From contig DIYH01000028.1 in assembly GCA_002435755.1 (NCBI GenBank), positions 316,730-380,729 of the forward strand: a DNA stretch of 64,000 nucleotides. The letters run 5' to 3'. The stretch comes from Flammeovirgaceae bacterium UBA6059 (GTDB lineage Bacteria; Bacteroidota; Bacteroidia; Cytophagales; Cyclobacteriaceae). Shown piece by piece: positions 1 to 12,700 of this stretch (positions are counted from its first letter, which is position 1; the number at the start of each line of letters is the position of its first letter). Both the position numbers and the translations under genes were made by a program. Under the pieces are notes generated by a model. The model did not search any database. It saw only the letters and a program-made list of their open reading frames with translations, and was not told the DNA's origin.

Positions 1-727
1 CGATCTTGAAGATCTCAAAACCGAGTTTGCAAAAGTCAAATTGCCCCCAATCAAAATAGTGTTAACTGGTGGTGGCCGAGTTGCTAGGGGAGCAATGGAA
101 GTACTCCATGGCATGGGCGTACGAAAAGTGACTCCCTCTAAACTCTTGACCGAACAAAACGACGAGCCTACTTTCGCCCAACTCAGCAGTCGTGACTACC
201 ATATACATTCAGAGGGCCAGGAGTTCAACAGGTCTGAGTTCTTCATGTTTCCTGAAAAGTACAACTCGACGTTTCTTGACTATGCTCATGAAGCTGATAT
301 CCTAATTGCGGCTGCTTATTGGGATCCTAATGCTCCAGTATTATTTACTCGACATGATATCCTCAAAAAGGATTTCAGCATTAAGGTGGTTGCTGACATC
401 ACCTGTGATATAGAAGGGTCGATACCCTCCACAAAACAGCCCTCTACCATCGAAGATCCGATCTATGACTATGACCCGACTACCGATCAAATAGCGCCAG
501 CACTAGCAGAAGAGGGTAACATCACGGTAATGGCTGTTGATAACTTACCTTGTGAGCTTCCACGTGATGCATCTACTGACTTTGGGACTGAGTTAATTAA
601 CAATGTATTACCAAATCTGTTAGGCAAGGAAGACAAAGACGATACGATCAAGCGTGCCACTATTACCAAAAAAGGAAGTCTGACGGAAAAATACAGCTAC
701 CTACAGGGGTTTGTGGATGGGGAATAA
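1..727 (+). CDS. NAD(P)-dependent saccharopine/lysine dehydrogenase-like protein, 3' part
   Basis: The reading frame is already open at base 2, so the true start lies before the window and only the C-terminal ~240 residues are visible. The glycine-rich stretch LTGGGRVARGAMEVL just after base 50 is the Rossmann nucleotide-binding motif of the alanine dehydrogenase/transhydrogenase C-terminal family. Downstream segments (VVADITCDIEGSIP, VMAVDNLPCELPRDAS) are the conserved substrate-side motifs of saccharopine dehydrogenase (NAD+, lysine-forming)-like enzymes. The family oxidises amino acids or saccharopine with NAD(P) in the cytosol. The exact substrate cannot be read from this fragment. It ends 22 bases before the response regulator, so the two may be co-transcribed. 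Confidence 0.65.
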   Translation, partial: DLEDLKTEFAKVKLPPIKIVLTGGGRVARGAMEVLHGMGVRKVTPSKLLTEQNDEPTFAQLSSRDYHIHSEGQEFNRSEFFMFPEKYNSTFLDYAHEADILIAAAYWDPNAPVLFTRHDILKKDFSIKVVADITCDIEGSIPSTKQPSTIEDPIYDYDPTTDQIAPALAEEGNITVMAVDNLPCELPRDASTDFGTELINNVLPNLLGKEDKDDTIKRATITKKGSLTEKYSYLQGFVDGE

Positions 728-749
728 TCAATAAGACTCTTGTATCTAA

Positions 750-1493
750 ATGGCTGATATTAGAATACTCGCAGTAGAAGATGACCTTATCCTGGCGGAA
801 ACGCTTGAGCTGCTGGTAGAGGAGTTAGGCTACTTAATGATCGCAGTTGTTGATAATAGTTCGGAAGCTTTGCGCATGCACAAAGCCACTTTGCCGGATT
901 TGGTACTCATGGATATCCAAATCAAAGGTGAACTCAATGGTATCGAAGTTGCTGAGAAAATGATAGCCGAACGTCCAACGCCAATAATCTTCATTACATC
1001 GCGTCGCGATCGAGAGGCATTTGAACAGGCAAAACAGCTAGGCCCACATGCCTTCCTCAACAAGCCTTTTGACGAACTAAGTATCCAAAATGCCATAGAG
1101 TTGGCTGTCAGTAGTGTTGCTCAGCAGAGCGCAGGCACTCTATCCACGCCATGGCAGCAGGAAGTCGTCACTAATCAGGAAATATTCATCAAAGTAAAAA
1201 ATCGACTAGTCAAGCTTCATTTTAGTGATGTGCTCTGGGCCGAAGTAGAGGGTAAGTATGTACACATCGTAACATCAGAGGTACGACTTGAACTTCGTAT
1301 AGCGCTCAAAGACCTTGAAGCCCAGCTTCCTACGGGAGTTTTTGCTAGGAGCCACCGCAACTATCTCATTAATATATCCAGTGTCTCAGACATTGATCTG
1401 GAAAAAAATCTGATAATAGTGAATGGTCATCAACTTCCGCTTGGTGTCAGCTATAGAGAAAATGTCCTCAACAGGCTCAATACGTTAGGTTGA
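750..1493 (+). CDS. LytTR-type response regulator
   Basis: The 247-residue protein has an N-terminal receiver domain (about residues 4-120) with the acidic pair D11/D12 (VEDD), the phospho-acceptor D55 (LVLMDIQI), a Ser at the switch position (FITS) and K105 (LNKPF). A LytTR DNA-binding domain follows at about 147-245 (segments VLWAEVEGKYVHI and FARSHRNYLINI). LytTR regulators bind direct repeats upstream of target promoters. The sensor kinase gene 142 bases downstream is the likely phosphodonor, although the kinase could also signal elsewhere. Architecture and length are normal for the family in Bacteroidota. The regulated genes are not evident from sequence. Confidence 0.9.
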   Translation: MADIRILAVEDDLILAETLELLVEELGYLMIAVVDNSSEALRMHKATLPDLVLMDIQIKGELNGIEVAEKMIAERPTPIIFITSRRDREAFEQAKQLGPHAFLNKPFDELSIQNAIELAVSSVAQQSAGTLSTPWQQEVVTNQEIFIKVKNRLVKLHFSDVLWAEVEGKYVHIVTSEVRLELRIALKDLEAQLPTGVFARSHRNYLINISSVSDIDLEKNLIIVNGHQLPLGVSYRENVLNRLNTLG

Positions 1494-1635
1494 TTGTCAA
1501 GTTTTAGGCTAGTTTTTAATTTATTAACCCCGTACTATAGTATAAATACAGGTCACCTGATTATTTTACATTAAGTAGAGTATGTGCATCACACTACTCA
1601 TCCAGCTGGTGTATACTTGTTTTTAGTCGATCGAA

Positions 1636-3450
1636 GTGGCAAAGATTACTTGCAAGACTGTTTTATTGCCGTTCCTACTCGTAGTGTTCTTACACCATAG
1701 CGTCCACTCTCAGCTGGTGGTAACAAGAGATGCCAATAAGGTTGATTCACTACTTTCCTTAGCTACTGAACCCAAGGAGATCGCCGACCTCAGCATCGAA
1801 CTCTATCAAGCTTATAAATACAACAAACTTGAAGAGTTGCCCAATGAAGGGGCTTATCTCATTAGAGCCTTAGAAATCTACGATAGTCTGGGTTTGCCCG
1901 AACAAGCCGCCTACACTCATAATTCCCTAGCCGGAATGTATTACAATCGTGGACAGATTCAAGACGCCAAGGAAAATTGGGAAAAGGCGCTTGAGCTTTA
2001 CCAATCCACGAACAATACTCGAAGGATTGGTGTCATGTATAATAACCTCTCCCACGCTTACAACAAAGACACAGCTGCAAACGCGCAAGCACTGCGTATG
2101 GAGTATTTGCAAAAGGCTATAGAAATTCATGCTCATTTAAAAGACACCTCGAGTTTACTCTTAGCTTACGGTAATGTTGGCCATGTCTATTTAGAGAAAA
2201 ATGAGCCAAAAAGAGCCAAGGAATACTACGATCTGGCTCTTGATTTAGCTTTAAAGATCAATAATCCCTATCGCATCGAAACTGCCTACATCAACCTTGG
2301 TAAGGTAAAAATGTCCACCAATGAGCTAGAAGAAGCTATTGCTTTGTTTGAAAAGGCTCTCACATATGAGCAGATACGAAATACGGATCCATTGGTAAGT
2401 GATACATACTGGAGACTGGCTGCCTGCTATCGCAAACTGGGAGATCACAATAGCGCCGATAAAAACATGGTCCAATTTGCACAGATCCAAGGTGAGCTTT
2501 TTGAGAAAGAAAAGACCAACCAACTTCTGGAACTAGAAACTAAATACAACACGGAGAAAAAGGAGCAAGAGATTGAGCAACTCCGAGAGCGCGAACTAAT
2601 ACAACAACAAGCGCTAGAAGCAGAGCTGCGTTTACGATATGCCCTAATTGCAATAGCGATACTTTCCATACTAGGACTAGCAGTAATCGCCGTGCTGTTT
2701 AGAAGAACGAAGCATAGCGAAATAGAAATTGCTCGGCAAAAAGAGAGTCTGGAAAAGCTCAACGCTACCAAAGACCGCTTTTTTGGAATCATCGCACATG
2801 ATCTGCGCAATCCCGTAATTTCCTTTCAGGGTATTGCAAAGTTGATCGACAGTTATCTCAAAAAAGGTAAGACCGAAAAAATAAGTGAGCTTTCAGGCAA
2901 GATTCAGCACTCAGTAAACAACCTCAACCAGTTGCTCGATAACCTACTCAACTGGGCATCCAGTCAAACCAGTGCTCTTCCTTATAATCCTGAGCCGTTA
3001 GCTGTGAGTCGGATCATTGACGAGTCAATTAGTCTTTTTTCGGATACAGCAGATGCCAAGCAAATCATCATTAGCAGTAATGTAGATGCTGAGGTGATGA
3101 TCTATGCTGATCGTAATGGAGTGAGCACCATTTTCCGTAATCTGATCAACAATGCTGTTAAATTCACACCAGAGGGTGGCAAAATCAAAATAGCAGCAGA
3201 GTTGGATGGAAACAATGTGAAGGTTGTCACCACCGATAATGGAGTGGGTATCGACCAAAGCAAGATCTCATCACTTTTTCAACTTTCAAATAATAAGAGT
3301 ACTCAAGGAACTTCGGGAGAAAAAGGTACGGGTCTTGGGCTGGTACTTTGCCAGGAATTCGCTAAAGTCAACAAAGGCCTTATCTGGGTGGAGAGCGAAT
3401 TGAGTAAAGGTTCTTCCTTCTACGTTAGCATACCAAAATTCACCGAATAG
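1636..3450 (+). CDS. TPR-containing sensor histidine kinase
   Basis: The 604-residue protein begins at GTG; an in-frame stop lies only a few codons upstream, so this is the only sensible start. It has a Sec signal peptide (about 1-25), periplasmic tetratricopeptide repeats (about 45-300), a charged coiled coil (300-330), one membrane helix (about 333-355) and a cytoplasmic kinase core. The HisKA motif FGIIAHDLRNP places the phosphorylated histidine at residue 388. The HATPase domain shows N box NLINNAVKF, G1 DNGVGI and G2 GEKGTGLGLVL. There is no fused receiver. TPR sensors paired with LytTR regulators are common in Bacteroidota, and the gene before it supplies that partner. The signal sensed is unknown. 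Confidence 0.88.
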   Translation: MAKITCKTVLLPFLLVVFLHHSVHSQLVVTRDANKVDSLLSLATEPKEIADLSIELYQAYKYNKLEELPNEGAYLIRALEIYDSLGLPEQAAYTHNSLAGMYYNRGQIQDAKENWEKALELYQSTNNTRRIGVMYNNLSHAYNKDTAANAQALRMEYLQKAIEIHAHLKDTSSLLLAYGNVGHVYLEKNEPKRAKEYYDLALDLALKINNPYRIETAYINLGKVKMSTNELEEAIALFEKALTYEQIRNTDPLVSDTYWRLAACYRKLGDHNSADKNMVQFAQIQGELFEKEKTNQLLELETKYNTEKKEQEIEQLRERELIQQQALEAELRLRYALIAIAILSILGLAVIAVLFRRTKHSEIEIARQKESLEKLNATKDRFFGIIAHDLRNPVISFQGIAKLIDSYLKKGKTEKISELSGKIQHSVNNLNQLLDNLLNWASSQTSALPYNPEPLAVSRIIDESISLFSDTADAKQIIISSNVDAEVMIYADRNGVSTIFRNLINNAVKFTPEGGKIKIAAELDGNNVKVVTTDNGVGIDQSKISSLFQLSNNKSTQGTSGEKGTGLGLVLCQEFAKVNKGLIWVESELSKGSSFYVSIPKFTE

Positions 3451-3477
3451 CAAAGATTTAATACCCCTGAATAGCAA

Positions 3478-3519
3478 GGCTCATTCCCTAAGCGGAGAAT
3501 GAGTAATGAGCCCCTATTT
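3478..3519 (+). terminator. Probable terminator of the two-component genes
   Basis: The arms GGCTCATT (3478-3485) and AATGAGCC (3505-3512) are perfect complements and a second pair CTCATTC/GAATGAG lies inside them. The structure begins 27 bases after the kinase stop and is followed by CCTATTTT. The T-tract is short, so efficiency is uncertain. Confidence 0.45.
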
Positions 3520-3747
3520 TAAGTTCCCCACTATTGCGATTCTGAAAATTGTGAATGGTCTATTATCAATTTTCAATTTCGGCTTCTGCCCTCTATCAAT
3601 TTTGAACTTGAAAAACTCATGCTGCAATTCCGGGCACTCATACCGTTATGTGCCCCACTCATGCCAAAGTCTTGATTTTTGTCCATTTCATTCTGAAAAT
3701 AGTCTTAGAGCAATAATACAAGCCTTGTCTACTCTAAGCATAACGTT
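3513..3747 (+). other. AT-rich intergenic stretch before the giant surface-protein gene
   Basis: About 235 bases. The only open frame (3506-3751) is rich in Ser, Cys and Phe, has no domain-like pattern, and was rejected as coding. A short imperfect duplication (tatcaattttcaattt and tatcaattttgaactt) is visible around 3565-3612. The promoter of the downstream gene should be here but no clear -33/-7 pair could be fixed. Confidence 0.4.
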
Positions 3748-6700
3748 ATGAAAAAATTAAAACTTCTACTTGTAAGTGGCTTACTCCTAATAAGCGGTCA
3801 GTGCCTTGCACAGCTTGAATACTTCGTCTTCTATGACGGTGGAGATATCAGGATCTTCTTTAACACCGGCACCTACAGGTGTGGGCTTTCGAATTTCTCT
3901 AGGGATTACGTGCTCTATGTAGATGACATAGAAAGAGATCGATATGATGGCGGTCACAACCAGAGTACTTCCCATATATATACTATTGCAGACCCTGATC
4001 CGAATACCGATTATGAAATTAGGATTGTCGTAACCAACCCCGGAAGAGGTACTTGCAGCAATCGCAATAGTCAAATATATGATGAGAGATTCACGGTAGT
4101 AGGAGCAGGATTAAGCGACCTAGCCATGGAGTTTGATGGCGCCACATCAAAGTTTACATGGGACCCTGGTGAAATATCCGATGCGAGTTATCGAGGTATC
4201 CTCGAAGCAAAGTCCTCAATTGATGATGGGAACTATGTTGAGTACACTGAGATAACTATTGGTGATAATGTCTCGACTGTAACCGTTCCGTTTTTTGGGC
4301 AAGGATTTCCCAGTCTCTTGAGAGGCTTGGATTATAGGTTCATACTTACTCAGACATCCAATCTATCAGGCGGTGAAGTTGTTGCCGAGGTGGAATTCTC
4401 AGTACCATTGGCCAGTTCACACAACATCCGTAGTGTACAAGCTACCTCGACTTCAAGTGGCATAGACTTAACATGGCAAGAACCCCTCATCATAGCCAAC
4501 AACTCAGATAGCAGACCTGATTTTAGATATATTATTGAAAGGCATAGCAGGCCCTACGGTTCGGGAAACTTCAATAGACGAGAGGAATTCACTGTAGAAG
4601 CCGGATCAACCGCAGGTACTTACACGCTTGAAGATGATGGTATCGTACAATGTGAAGAGAACCAGTATGTCATTCACATCGCCTACGATGTAAATGGTCA
4701 GTATCTCAGGTTCAAAGAACAAACGAGCAGTCCGGCTGTATTTCCATCCTTTATCACGAGTGCTCCTACCCCTATTAATTTTGCAAGCGGTCTGACCGAC
4801 GCTTGTGCTGACGATGTTGAGTTGATCTGGGAGGAGAATATTGATCTTAATCCATGTCAGGAATACTTCTATGTGATGGAAAGGTTCAAACTGGTGGGAA
4901 GTTCGGAAGTAGGTAGAAAGATCATCATGGACAAGAACAACAACCCTAGCATCATTGGGGGTGAGTACGCCTTTTTTGATGAAGACACAAAAGACAAGGA
5001 CGCTACCTATAGATACAAGTTAAAGTACGTTACCATTTTACCCAATGGTAATGAGTACGCTAGTACATTTAGTACTCGGGACGTGTACATTAGAGGTGAT
5101 CTGGAATACAATGGAGATGTTACAGCCGACATAGACGTATCAAGTTCTATTACAGTCAGTTGGGATGACCTGTCCAATGAGGATTCTTATACCGTGATCA
5201 GAAAGTTTAATGGTGAAGTAGATCACGAATTTGATCTACCGCAAAACAGCACATCTTTCACCACCTCACTCACAGATGCAGCTAATGCTGCAGGCAACTG
5301 TATCAACTATGTATTCGAAGTGGTAGCCAAAAGTGACTGTGAACCAGGGGGGATCATACTAGGTACAGTCAACAAAGGTACCGACGTAGATACAGACGAA
5401 TTCATTGATCTGGTACTGAATGGTGAGCAACAGAATGCTTATCAGCCAGGTTCACTCGACGCTTATAAGGGTTTTGAGCAGGATTTCGTGAAGCTTACCT
5501 GGGAGATGCCCAACCAGTTCGCAAATATGGAAGCCCAAAAAGTCTATCGCCGCGACCTTTCGGGTAATGACAAAGTGCTTATTGCTAGTCTCGATCCTGG
5601 ATTGAGATCGTATGAAGACCGGGAAGCCGCGGCTAATACGATGTTTGAGTATTCAGTAGTAGCTGAACTCTCATGCGGCACCAATACAGTATTGACCAAT
5701 GAGATCTTCGATGTGGGCTATAGAGTACCCAATGGTCTTATCAATGGTAAAATAGACTTTACTGGGGGTGTATCCGTCCAAGGTGCACGAGTGATTGCCG
5801 AAAATGATGGGGCACTTAATCTCAACAAGTCTGTTCGATTCGATGGAGACAGAGACTTCATCATACTACTGGATGAGTCTAACACTCACCTGTTATCGAG
5901 CTACGATTACAAATATCCTACGGCTATGCCTTTCTTGTTTGGTGATCATGCCCGAACGATTGAATTTTGGGCAAATCCTTCCGACTACTCCAGTAATGTG
6001 ATCTTCAGGTCTGGCAGCAACGCTACCAATCACTACATGGCCTTCAAAACCCCAGCAAGCTCCGGCTCAGATATCTGGCAATTGGATCTAGGCGGGGGGA
6101 GTATCATAGACATACCCTTAACAGGAATGGCCGCCATCAATGAGTGGCACCATTTTGCGATCACCTATGATGGTACGACGCTAAGTATGTTTGTCGATGG
6201 TACCAATGTTGATGCCAACAACAACCCCATGCAATGGGACCGCAATCTTAACACGGCAGGTGGAGACGCTAACTCAAAATACTTCATCATTGGTACCAAT
6301 AACCTGGTCAGTTCAAACATAGGATCATATGACGGCTATCTAGATGAGTTCCGCGTTTGGGATCATGCTCGCACAGAAGAAGAAATCAATGACCAAAAAG
6401 GTGGCTTCCTCCTTGGCAATGAGTCAGGACTCTCTGTCTACCTAAGAATGGATGAAAACTTTGGTGACTTTGTCTATGACGCTTCCTATGACAACTCAGG
6501 TTTCAATAAGCGGCATGGTGCATTTATCAAAAATACCGCAACAGTAGCAACTAACTCCCCCACTTTCTCTCCGACTATTCCTTCAGCTGATCAGCTCGGT
6601 TATACCGCCTTCACCGATGCAAATGGCAATTATACGATCAAATTCATTCGGTACCGTGGGTCAGGTGAGTTGTTCAACCTTATTCCCTTTATCACAAATC

Positions 6701-9700
6701 ATGAGTTCCGCCCGTCCAACCGCACATTATTTATTGGCAACACCACCCCTGTGCACAATGAGCAGGACTTTGAGGACATTTCAGCCTTTGAAGTAACCGG
6801 CACTATTTTTTATGGCAAAGATTTCAACAACAACGGAGAGATTGAGGATACACCCCAAGAAAGACCCTGTCCTGCGCCGGGAATCTTTTTGGAAGTAGAT
6901 GGTCAAGTAGCTTTGAGGGACGGTCAACCTGTAACCACAAATGAAAATGGAGAATTTACACTAACAGTCCCAATAGGTGATCATTTTATAGGAGCTTCAT
7001 TGCCCGGACACACCTTCGCTATTAATAGATGGCCAGAAACAGGTAAGCACGACTTTCAGCAACCTGTCCTGGGGGTGAAATTTGTAGATACCACAACTAA
7101 GCGTGTTGCAGGAAGGGTAGTCGGCGGAAAGATAGAAGCTGACAAAAACATCGGTTTTGGTTTATCGAAAAACAATATAGGTCAAGCCACTCTCGTCTTT
7201 GAAACTACCTGCTTCCAAGATACCGTCATCACTAACATCAATACTGGAGAGTATATCATCGACCTGTTCCCTCTAGAGTATACCGTAAAAGGCGGTGCTG
7301 ATGTGAGCGGCAACTTTGTTCGTTCAAATCCAGCTTTGAATACTCAAGCTCCATTTGATGTATTTAAAACCGTCGATTTGTCGGCAAACTTATCCGGTTT
7401 GATCGAAAGGGATACACTCTATGAAAACGGAGAGATCCAAGAGGTAAGAGAGTTTAGACATGACTTTCGGAATGACTATATTCTTCGCACACCTCATCAA
7501 ATGGAGATTACATCCTTGTCAGGCGAGGAGTTTGCTGGTGAAGAAGTCATTATCACTCAGATTGGCGGTAGCGAGGTGGAATACACTGTGCCTGCAAGTG
7601 AGTTCCCATACCCAGTCTTCCACCAGAATGTCAATTATGCATTCCATGTACAATTAGAAGAATACTATACAAACTATGATGGCTCTGAAGCTGTAAGAGA
7701 TACTGTACCGGTCACCGACGGACAGATCGAAGTGGCCAATGACCTTGCTGATCTTGCTCCCTACACTGTAGATATGATCACAGGCGAAACCACAGTAGTA
7801 TTTACTGGAGGTACCCCCAATCTGACCGAAAACCCTGATCCTACAAGAAGTTTCCTCAAGCCGATCTCGGTCACATCATTCAAAGGTCTTGAAAGTAACA
7901 CCTGGAACTTTGAAGGGTACATCCTGGGAGCTAAACAGGTTGGAAATAGTTTCACAACTCAAGGTCCCGAAGTTCCATTACACATCCTACGCGATCCTCC
8001 TGGATCCAACAGTTTTGCATCCATCACTAAAGGTACTGAGCTGACAAGCTCCTATGACTGGTCACTAGTTGCTAATCAAAGTGCTGATCTAAACATTAGA
8101 CTCGGTACTGGCTTGAAGCTTTTCGTGGGAGTAGGTGTGGCAACTGGCCAGACTTTAGCCGCAACTCTTTCTCTCAATGTATCAGCAGAGAACTCAGTCG
8201 GAGGCGGTCAGACGTATGAAGAAACCATTGAAATAGAAGAGGAGATCTCTACGAGCGATGACCCCAATTTTGTAGGAGCAGCATCTGACCTCTATATCGG
8301 CCGATCTATGAACATGGACTTTGGAGTGGCCGAATACTTACAACTCATCCCTGAGGATCGCTGTGGAGGGGGAACGGTATGTGGAGATAAAGTAATTGTC
8401 GGTAATGATGGCACCAGATTTAAGCTCGGTAAGCGAGAAGGCATGTTTGTCAACCCTAGCGGTTATGATACCTACTTCATTTACACGGAGCAGCATATAC
8501 TTAACCAACTGATTCCGGATTTGATCAACTTGAGAAATCAACTACTTGAGACCAATACGAATTATCTCCCTTTGATGACAAACAAGGACGACCCCAGGTA
8601 TGGAACAAATAATGACGATCCGATTTGGGGTGCTGATGTGACGACTAACACTCCTAATGCTCGAGAATATGCAGATTTTGGGAATCACGTAAGCAATGCC
8701 TATCACGCATTTAACCCTCTGAAGCCAGAGGGTCCTAGCTATGTGTTCTCAAAAATATTTGAAGACGATGAAGATCAAATCGATTCAGTGCGGTGGTACA
8801 ATCAGCAAATCAAGCTTTGGAGAGATGCCATCTCCTCCAATGAGGAAGCTAAACTCCTAGCTGAAAACCCTCAGGCCGTACCTCTGGCTGGAGATATAGG
8901 TGACTTAATTGCGGGAAGGCCGGATCCAAATCGTTCATCACATCTGATCGATATGGATGCTGTCACTTTGGATGAAAACGTATCCTTCAGTAGTGGTTCT
9001 TCTTTTAGCAGAACAGTTGCTTTATCCAGCAACTTCACGTCATTCACCTCTTGGGAACTCACAGTATCAACCGAGTTGGTCAATATGGTCAAGGCAGAGG
9101 GCAGTGGTGCAGAGTTTGAACAAGAAGGAAGTTTTGCTGTTGGCTTTACTCGTACGGGTGGCAAGTCTCAATCACAAACGACGAGTACGGCATTTTCATT
9201 TACCCTTCAGGATGACAATCCAGGGGATTTCTATTCTGTCGACATAAAGGATGGAGGTCCTCTCAATGGTCCCATCTTCGTTTCGAGAGGCGGCAAAACT
9301 GCCTGTCCATACGAAGGAGAAGTAAAAACTAAGGTTTACAAGGCTGGCCAAATGGTACTGCAGAAAGCTACCATCCCACAAGACAGACCAAAGATTAGCA
9401 TCAGCCCTGCGCGCCTAGTAGCTGTTCCATCAGATGAAGAGGCTGTATTTACCTTGAGTATTTCTAACGAAAATCCCGATGAAACCCGTGTTTATGATTT
9501 AGAACTAGACGATAGTTCTAATCCTGAGGGTGCTATATTATTCATAGACGGAGACGGTGTTAATAGACCGTTCGAAGTGCCAGCCGGAGCTACCATTAAT
9601 AAGACACTCACCGTATTTAAAGGGCCAAACGCTAACGATTACGAAGGGATCACGCTGACATTGAAAGCTCAGTGCGAGGATCTCGTTGGTGAAGATGATG

Positions 9701-12700
9701 AGCGCACTCTGGATCAAACATCCTTTAGTGTCAGTTTCATACCGACTTGCTCTGATGTGGCGTTTATCAACCCCGTCAACAGCTGGGTGGTTAATGACAA
9801 ATTCAACGACATTTTCCCTATTGCTTTCAGTGGCTATGACATCAATTTTGAGGGACTAGAAGAAATAAAGTTCCAATATAAGCTTGCAACTGAATCTACG
9901 TGGAGCGACAAGGATATCTTCTATAACAAGGATGAAGCTGAAGATGGTGAGCTGACCATTTCAAGAGACTTCACCTTTACGAGCTATGACTGGAACATCT
10001 CTAGCCTACCAGACGGAAACTATGATCTCAGGTTAGTCACCGTCTGTGGGGGCGTTGAGAAGGAGTCCCAGATAATCTCAGGACTAATCGACCGAGTAAA
10101 CCCAAGCCCGTTTGGTCAGCCTTCTCCTGCAGATGGTATACTCTCACCAAATGACGAGATATCGATCCGGTTCAATGAGGAAATCAATCAGCAAGCGATC
10201 ATTAAGAATAACAACTTCATCATCACAGGTGTACTCAACGGTGGAGATATCAGACATGATGCAAGTGTCTTCTTTGGTGGGGCATCCAACCAATACATGC
10301 GGTTGCAGCAAGGCATCAACCTAAGCCAAAAGCCGTTTACCATAGACTTCTATCTCAAGCGAAAAGGCAGTGGGGAAGAAGTGGTGATCTCGCAAGGCCT
10401 GACAGGAGACAATGCACTAACTATTGGTTTTGACTCAAGTGATCGACCCTACCTTGAGATAGCAGGTCATAGGGTAACCTCAGAATCTGTAGGAGTGACC
10501 GATGGTAAGTGGCACCATTTCGCCTTTACTCTGGACTACAGCACACAGACAGCTGAGATCTTCATCGATGGTTCCACTACAGCCGGGCTCACTGGCTTCA
10601 CAAAATCGTTCAGCTCCAATGGCGCAATTACTATCGGCAAAAGTGGATTTGCCCCTGAGCAGCCGTTAACAGGAAACATGCACGAACTACGGATCTGGAG
10701 CAAAGCCCTGACCACAGGTGAAGTGGCCCTTACCTATCTCAAAAAGCTTGATCGCTCTCAACCCGATCTTATTCATAACTGGCGCATGGAAGAAGCATAT
10801 GGCCACACAGCAGAAGATCATATCAGTAGCAAAACTGCTGAGGTATTCGCTGATTGGCAGGTAGAGCAAGGTGGCAGAGCATATGCCTTTTCAGGCAATC
10901 AAATCATCACTGCTACCAGCCCAGCGATTTCAGTATCCCAAGATTTGACTGTTGAGTTCTGGGTCAAAGGAGCTCCAGCTAACAGTATCACCTTTCTATC
11001 CAATGGGTCAGGCGAGGCGAATGTAGGAGACCCTACCGGCTGGATTATAGGCACTGATGACTCGGGTAATCTGATGGCCTCTAATAATGGGCAAACCATT
11101 TCTACTAATACCTCCCCACTCGACAACAACTGGCATCAAGTCACCCTATCGGTTAATCGATTCGGTAATGCAACCTTGTACATTGATGGTAATGAAGCTG
11201 GCTTTGCTCAGGGCAGTCTTTTCAAAGGATTTGGTGGTAACAGACTCTGGATGGGTGCTAGAGGAAGGATCAATGGAACGGTCGAGACAATAGATCGTCA
11301 TTTCACCGGTAGTATAGATGAAGTACGTATATGGTCCCTGGCGAAGCGTGTAGATCACATCAAAGCTGAAATGTACAATCAGCTCGCTGGAGATGAGCCA
11401 GGCTTGCTTCTCTACTATCCATTTGAAATGTACGAAAAGGACGCAGCTGGCATAGATATCCTGGAAAATAGTATTAACAATGCAGCTACTGGTCCACTCG
11501 CGCAGGAAAACAATATAGCGGGTACGGTGGAAAGTAACTTCACTTCGCAGGCACCTTTGATCAAGTTGCCTAAACCAGTGCAGCCGGTGCAGTTCAACTA
11601 TAGCATTAATGGTGATCAGATCATCCTGACGACTACTGAAGACAATCAGCGCCTTGAAGATGTAATACTCACCATCACAGTGCAGGGCATCCAGGACCTC
11701 AATGACAATGTACAGCAGTCACCCGCTACCTGGACAGCCTTTGTAGACAAAAACACACTATTCTGGACAAAGCAGGAGTACAATTTCAGCATTGTACGAG
11801 GTGAGCCGTTGATTTTTGATGCCGCTATTCAAAACAGGGGCGGCAGCTTTGAGAGCTTCCTGCTGACCGGCCTTCCTGACTGGATTAGCGCTTCACCGAT
11901 CGGCGGTACTATTGACCCTCTATCCTCCAGAAATATACGCTTCACCGTCAATGAGAGTGTAGGTAGCGGTAGCTACACCGAAGATATCATCATGCAAAAC
12001 AGTTTTGGCTTTGACGAGAAGCTGATCATAGATCTGGATGTGACCCAGGTGCCACCCTCCGACTGGGTGGTCAATGCGCAGGACTATCAATACTCAATGA
12101 GCGTAGCAGGTCGTGTACGTATCGATGGTGACTTTAGCCGTGACGGTGATGACATAATTGCAGCTTTCGTCGGCAATGAGTGTCGGGGACTGGCACCATT
12201 GGAGTATGTGGAAGAGCTGGACAATTTCCAGGCATCCCTCTCCATTTTTAGCAATGAAGTTGCCGGTGAGCCCATCACCTATCAGGTCTGGAATGCTAGC
12301 GACGCTCGCGTTCATACCTTCCTTGTCGCCTCTGATCCAGGAGTTAATACCTTCTCCTCGGATGGTTTCTTTGGTACCCCCATCAATCCGATCATTTTCG
12401 AGGCTGGAGACCATACAGAGTTCACCATCGATCTGTTGAAGGGCTGGCAATGGCTTTCTTTTAACCTCGCATCTACAGAACTCTCAGATGTCAACGCCTT
12501 TATGACAGGTTACAATGCTACAGCGGGAGATCAGATCAAAAGTATAGCGGCTTTTGATGAGTTTGATCCTGAAATGGGCTGGCTTGGCTCCCTCTCAGCA
12601 ACTGGTGGTCTCAACAATGCCGAAATGTACAAGATGAAGATAGCAGAACCAGGCAAACTGAAGCTAAGGGGACTTCAAATTGATCCCCGCGATCACCCAG

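Noticed and set aside
3506..3751. 81-residue open frame before the giant surface protein
   Set aside because: It ends inside the start of the next gene, has skewed Ser/Cys/Phe composition and no domain pattern; it lies on terminator and AT-rich intergenic sequence.
12094..12450. Overlapping frames on both strands within the 3' end of the giant gene
   Set aside because: They are shadows of the well-supported 3270-residue frame, which carries clear domains across this segment.
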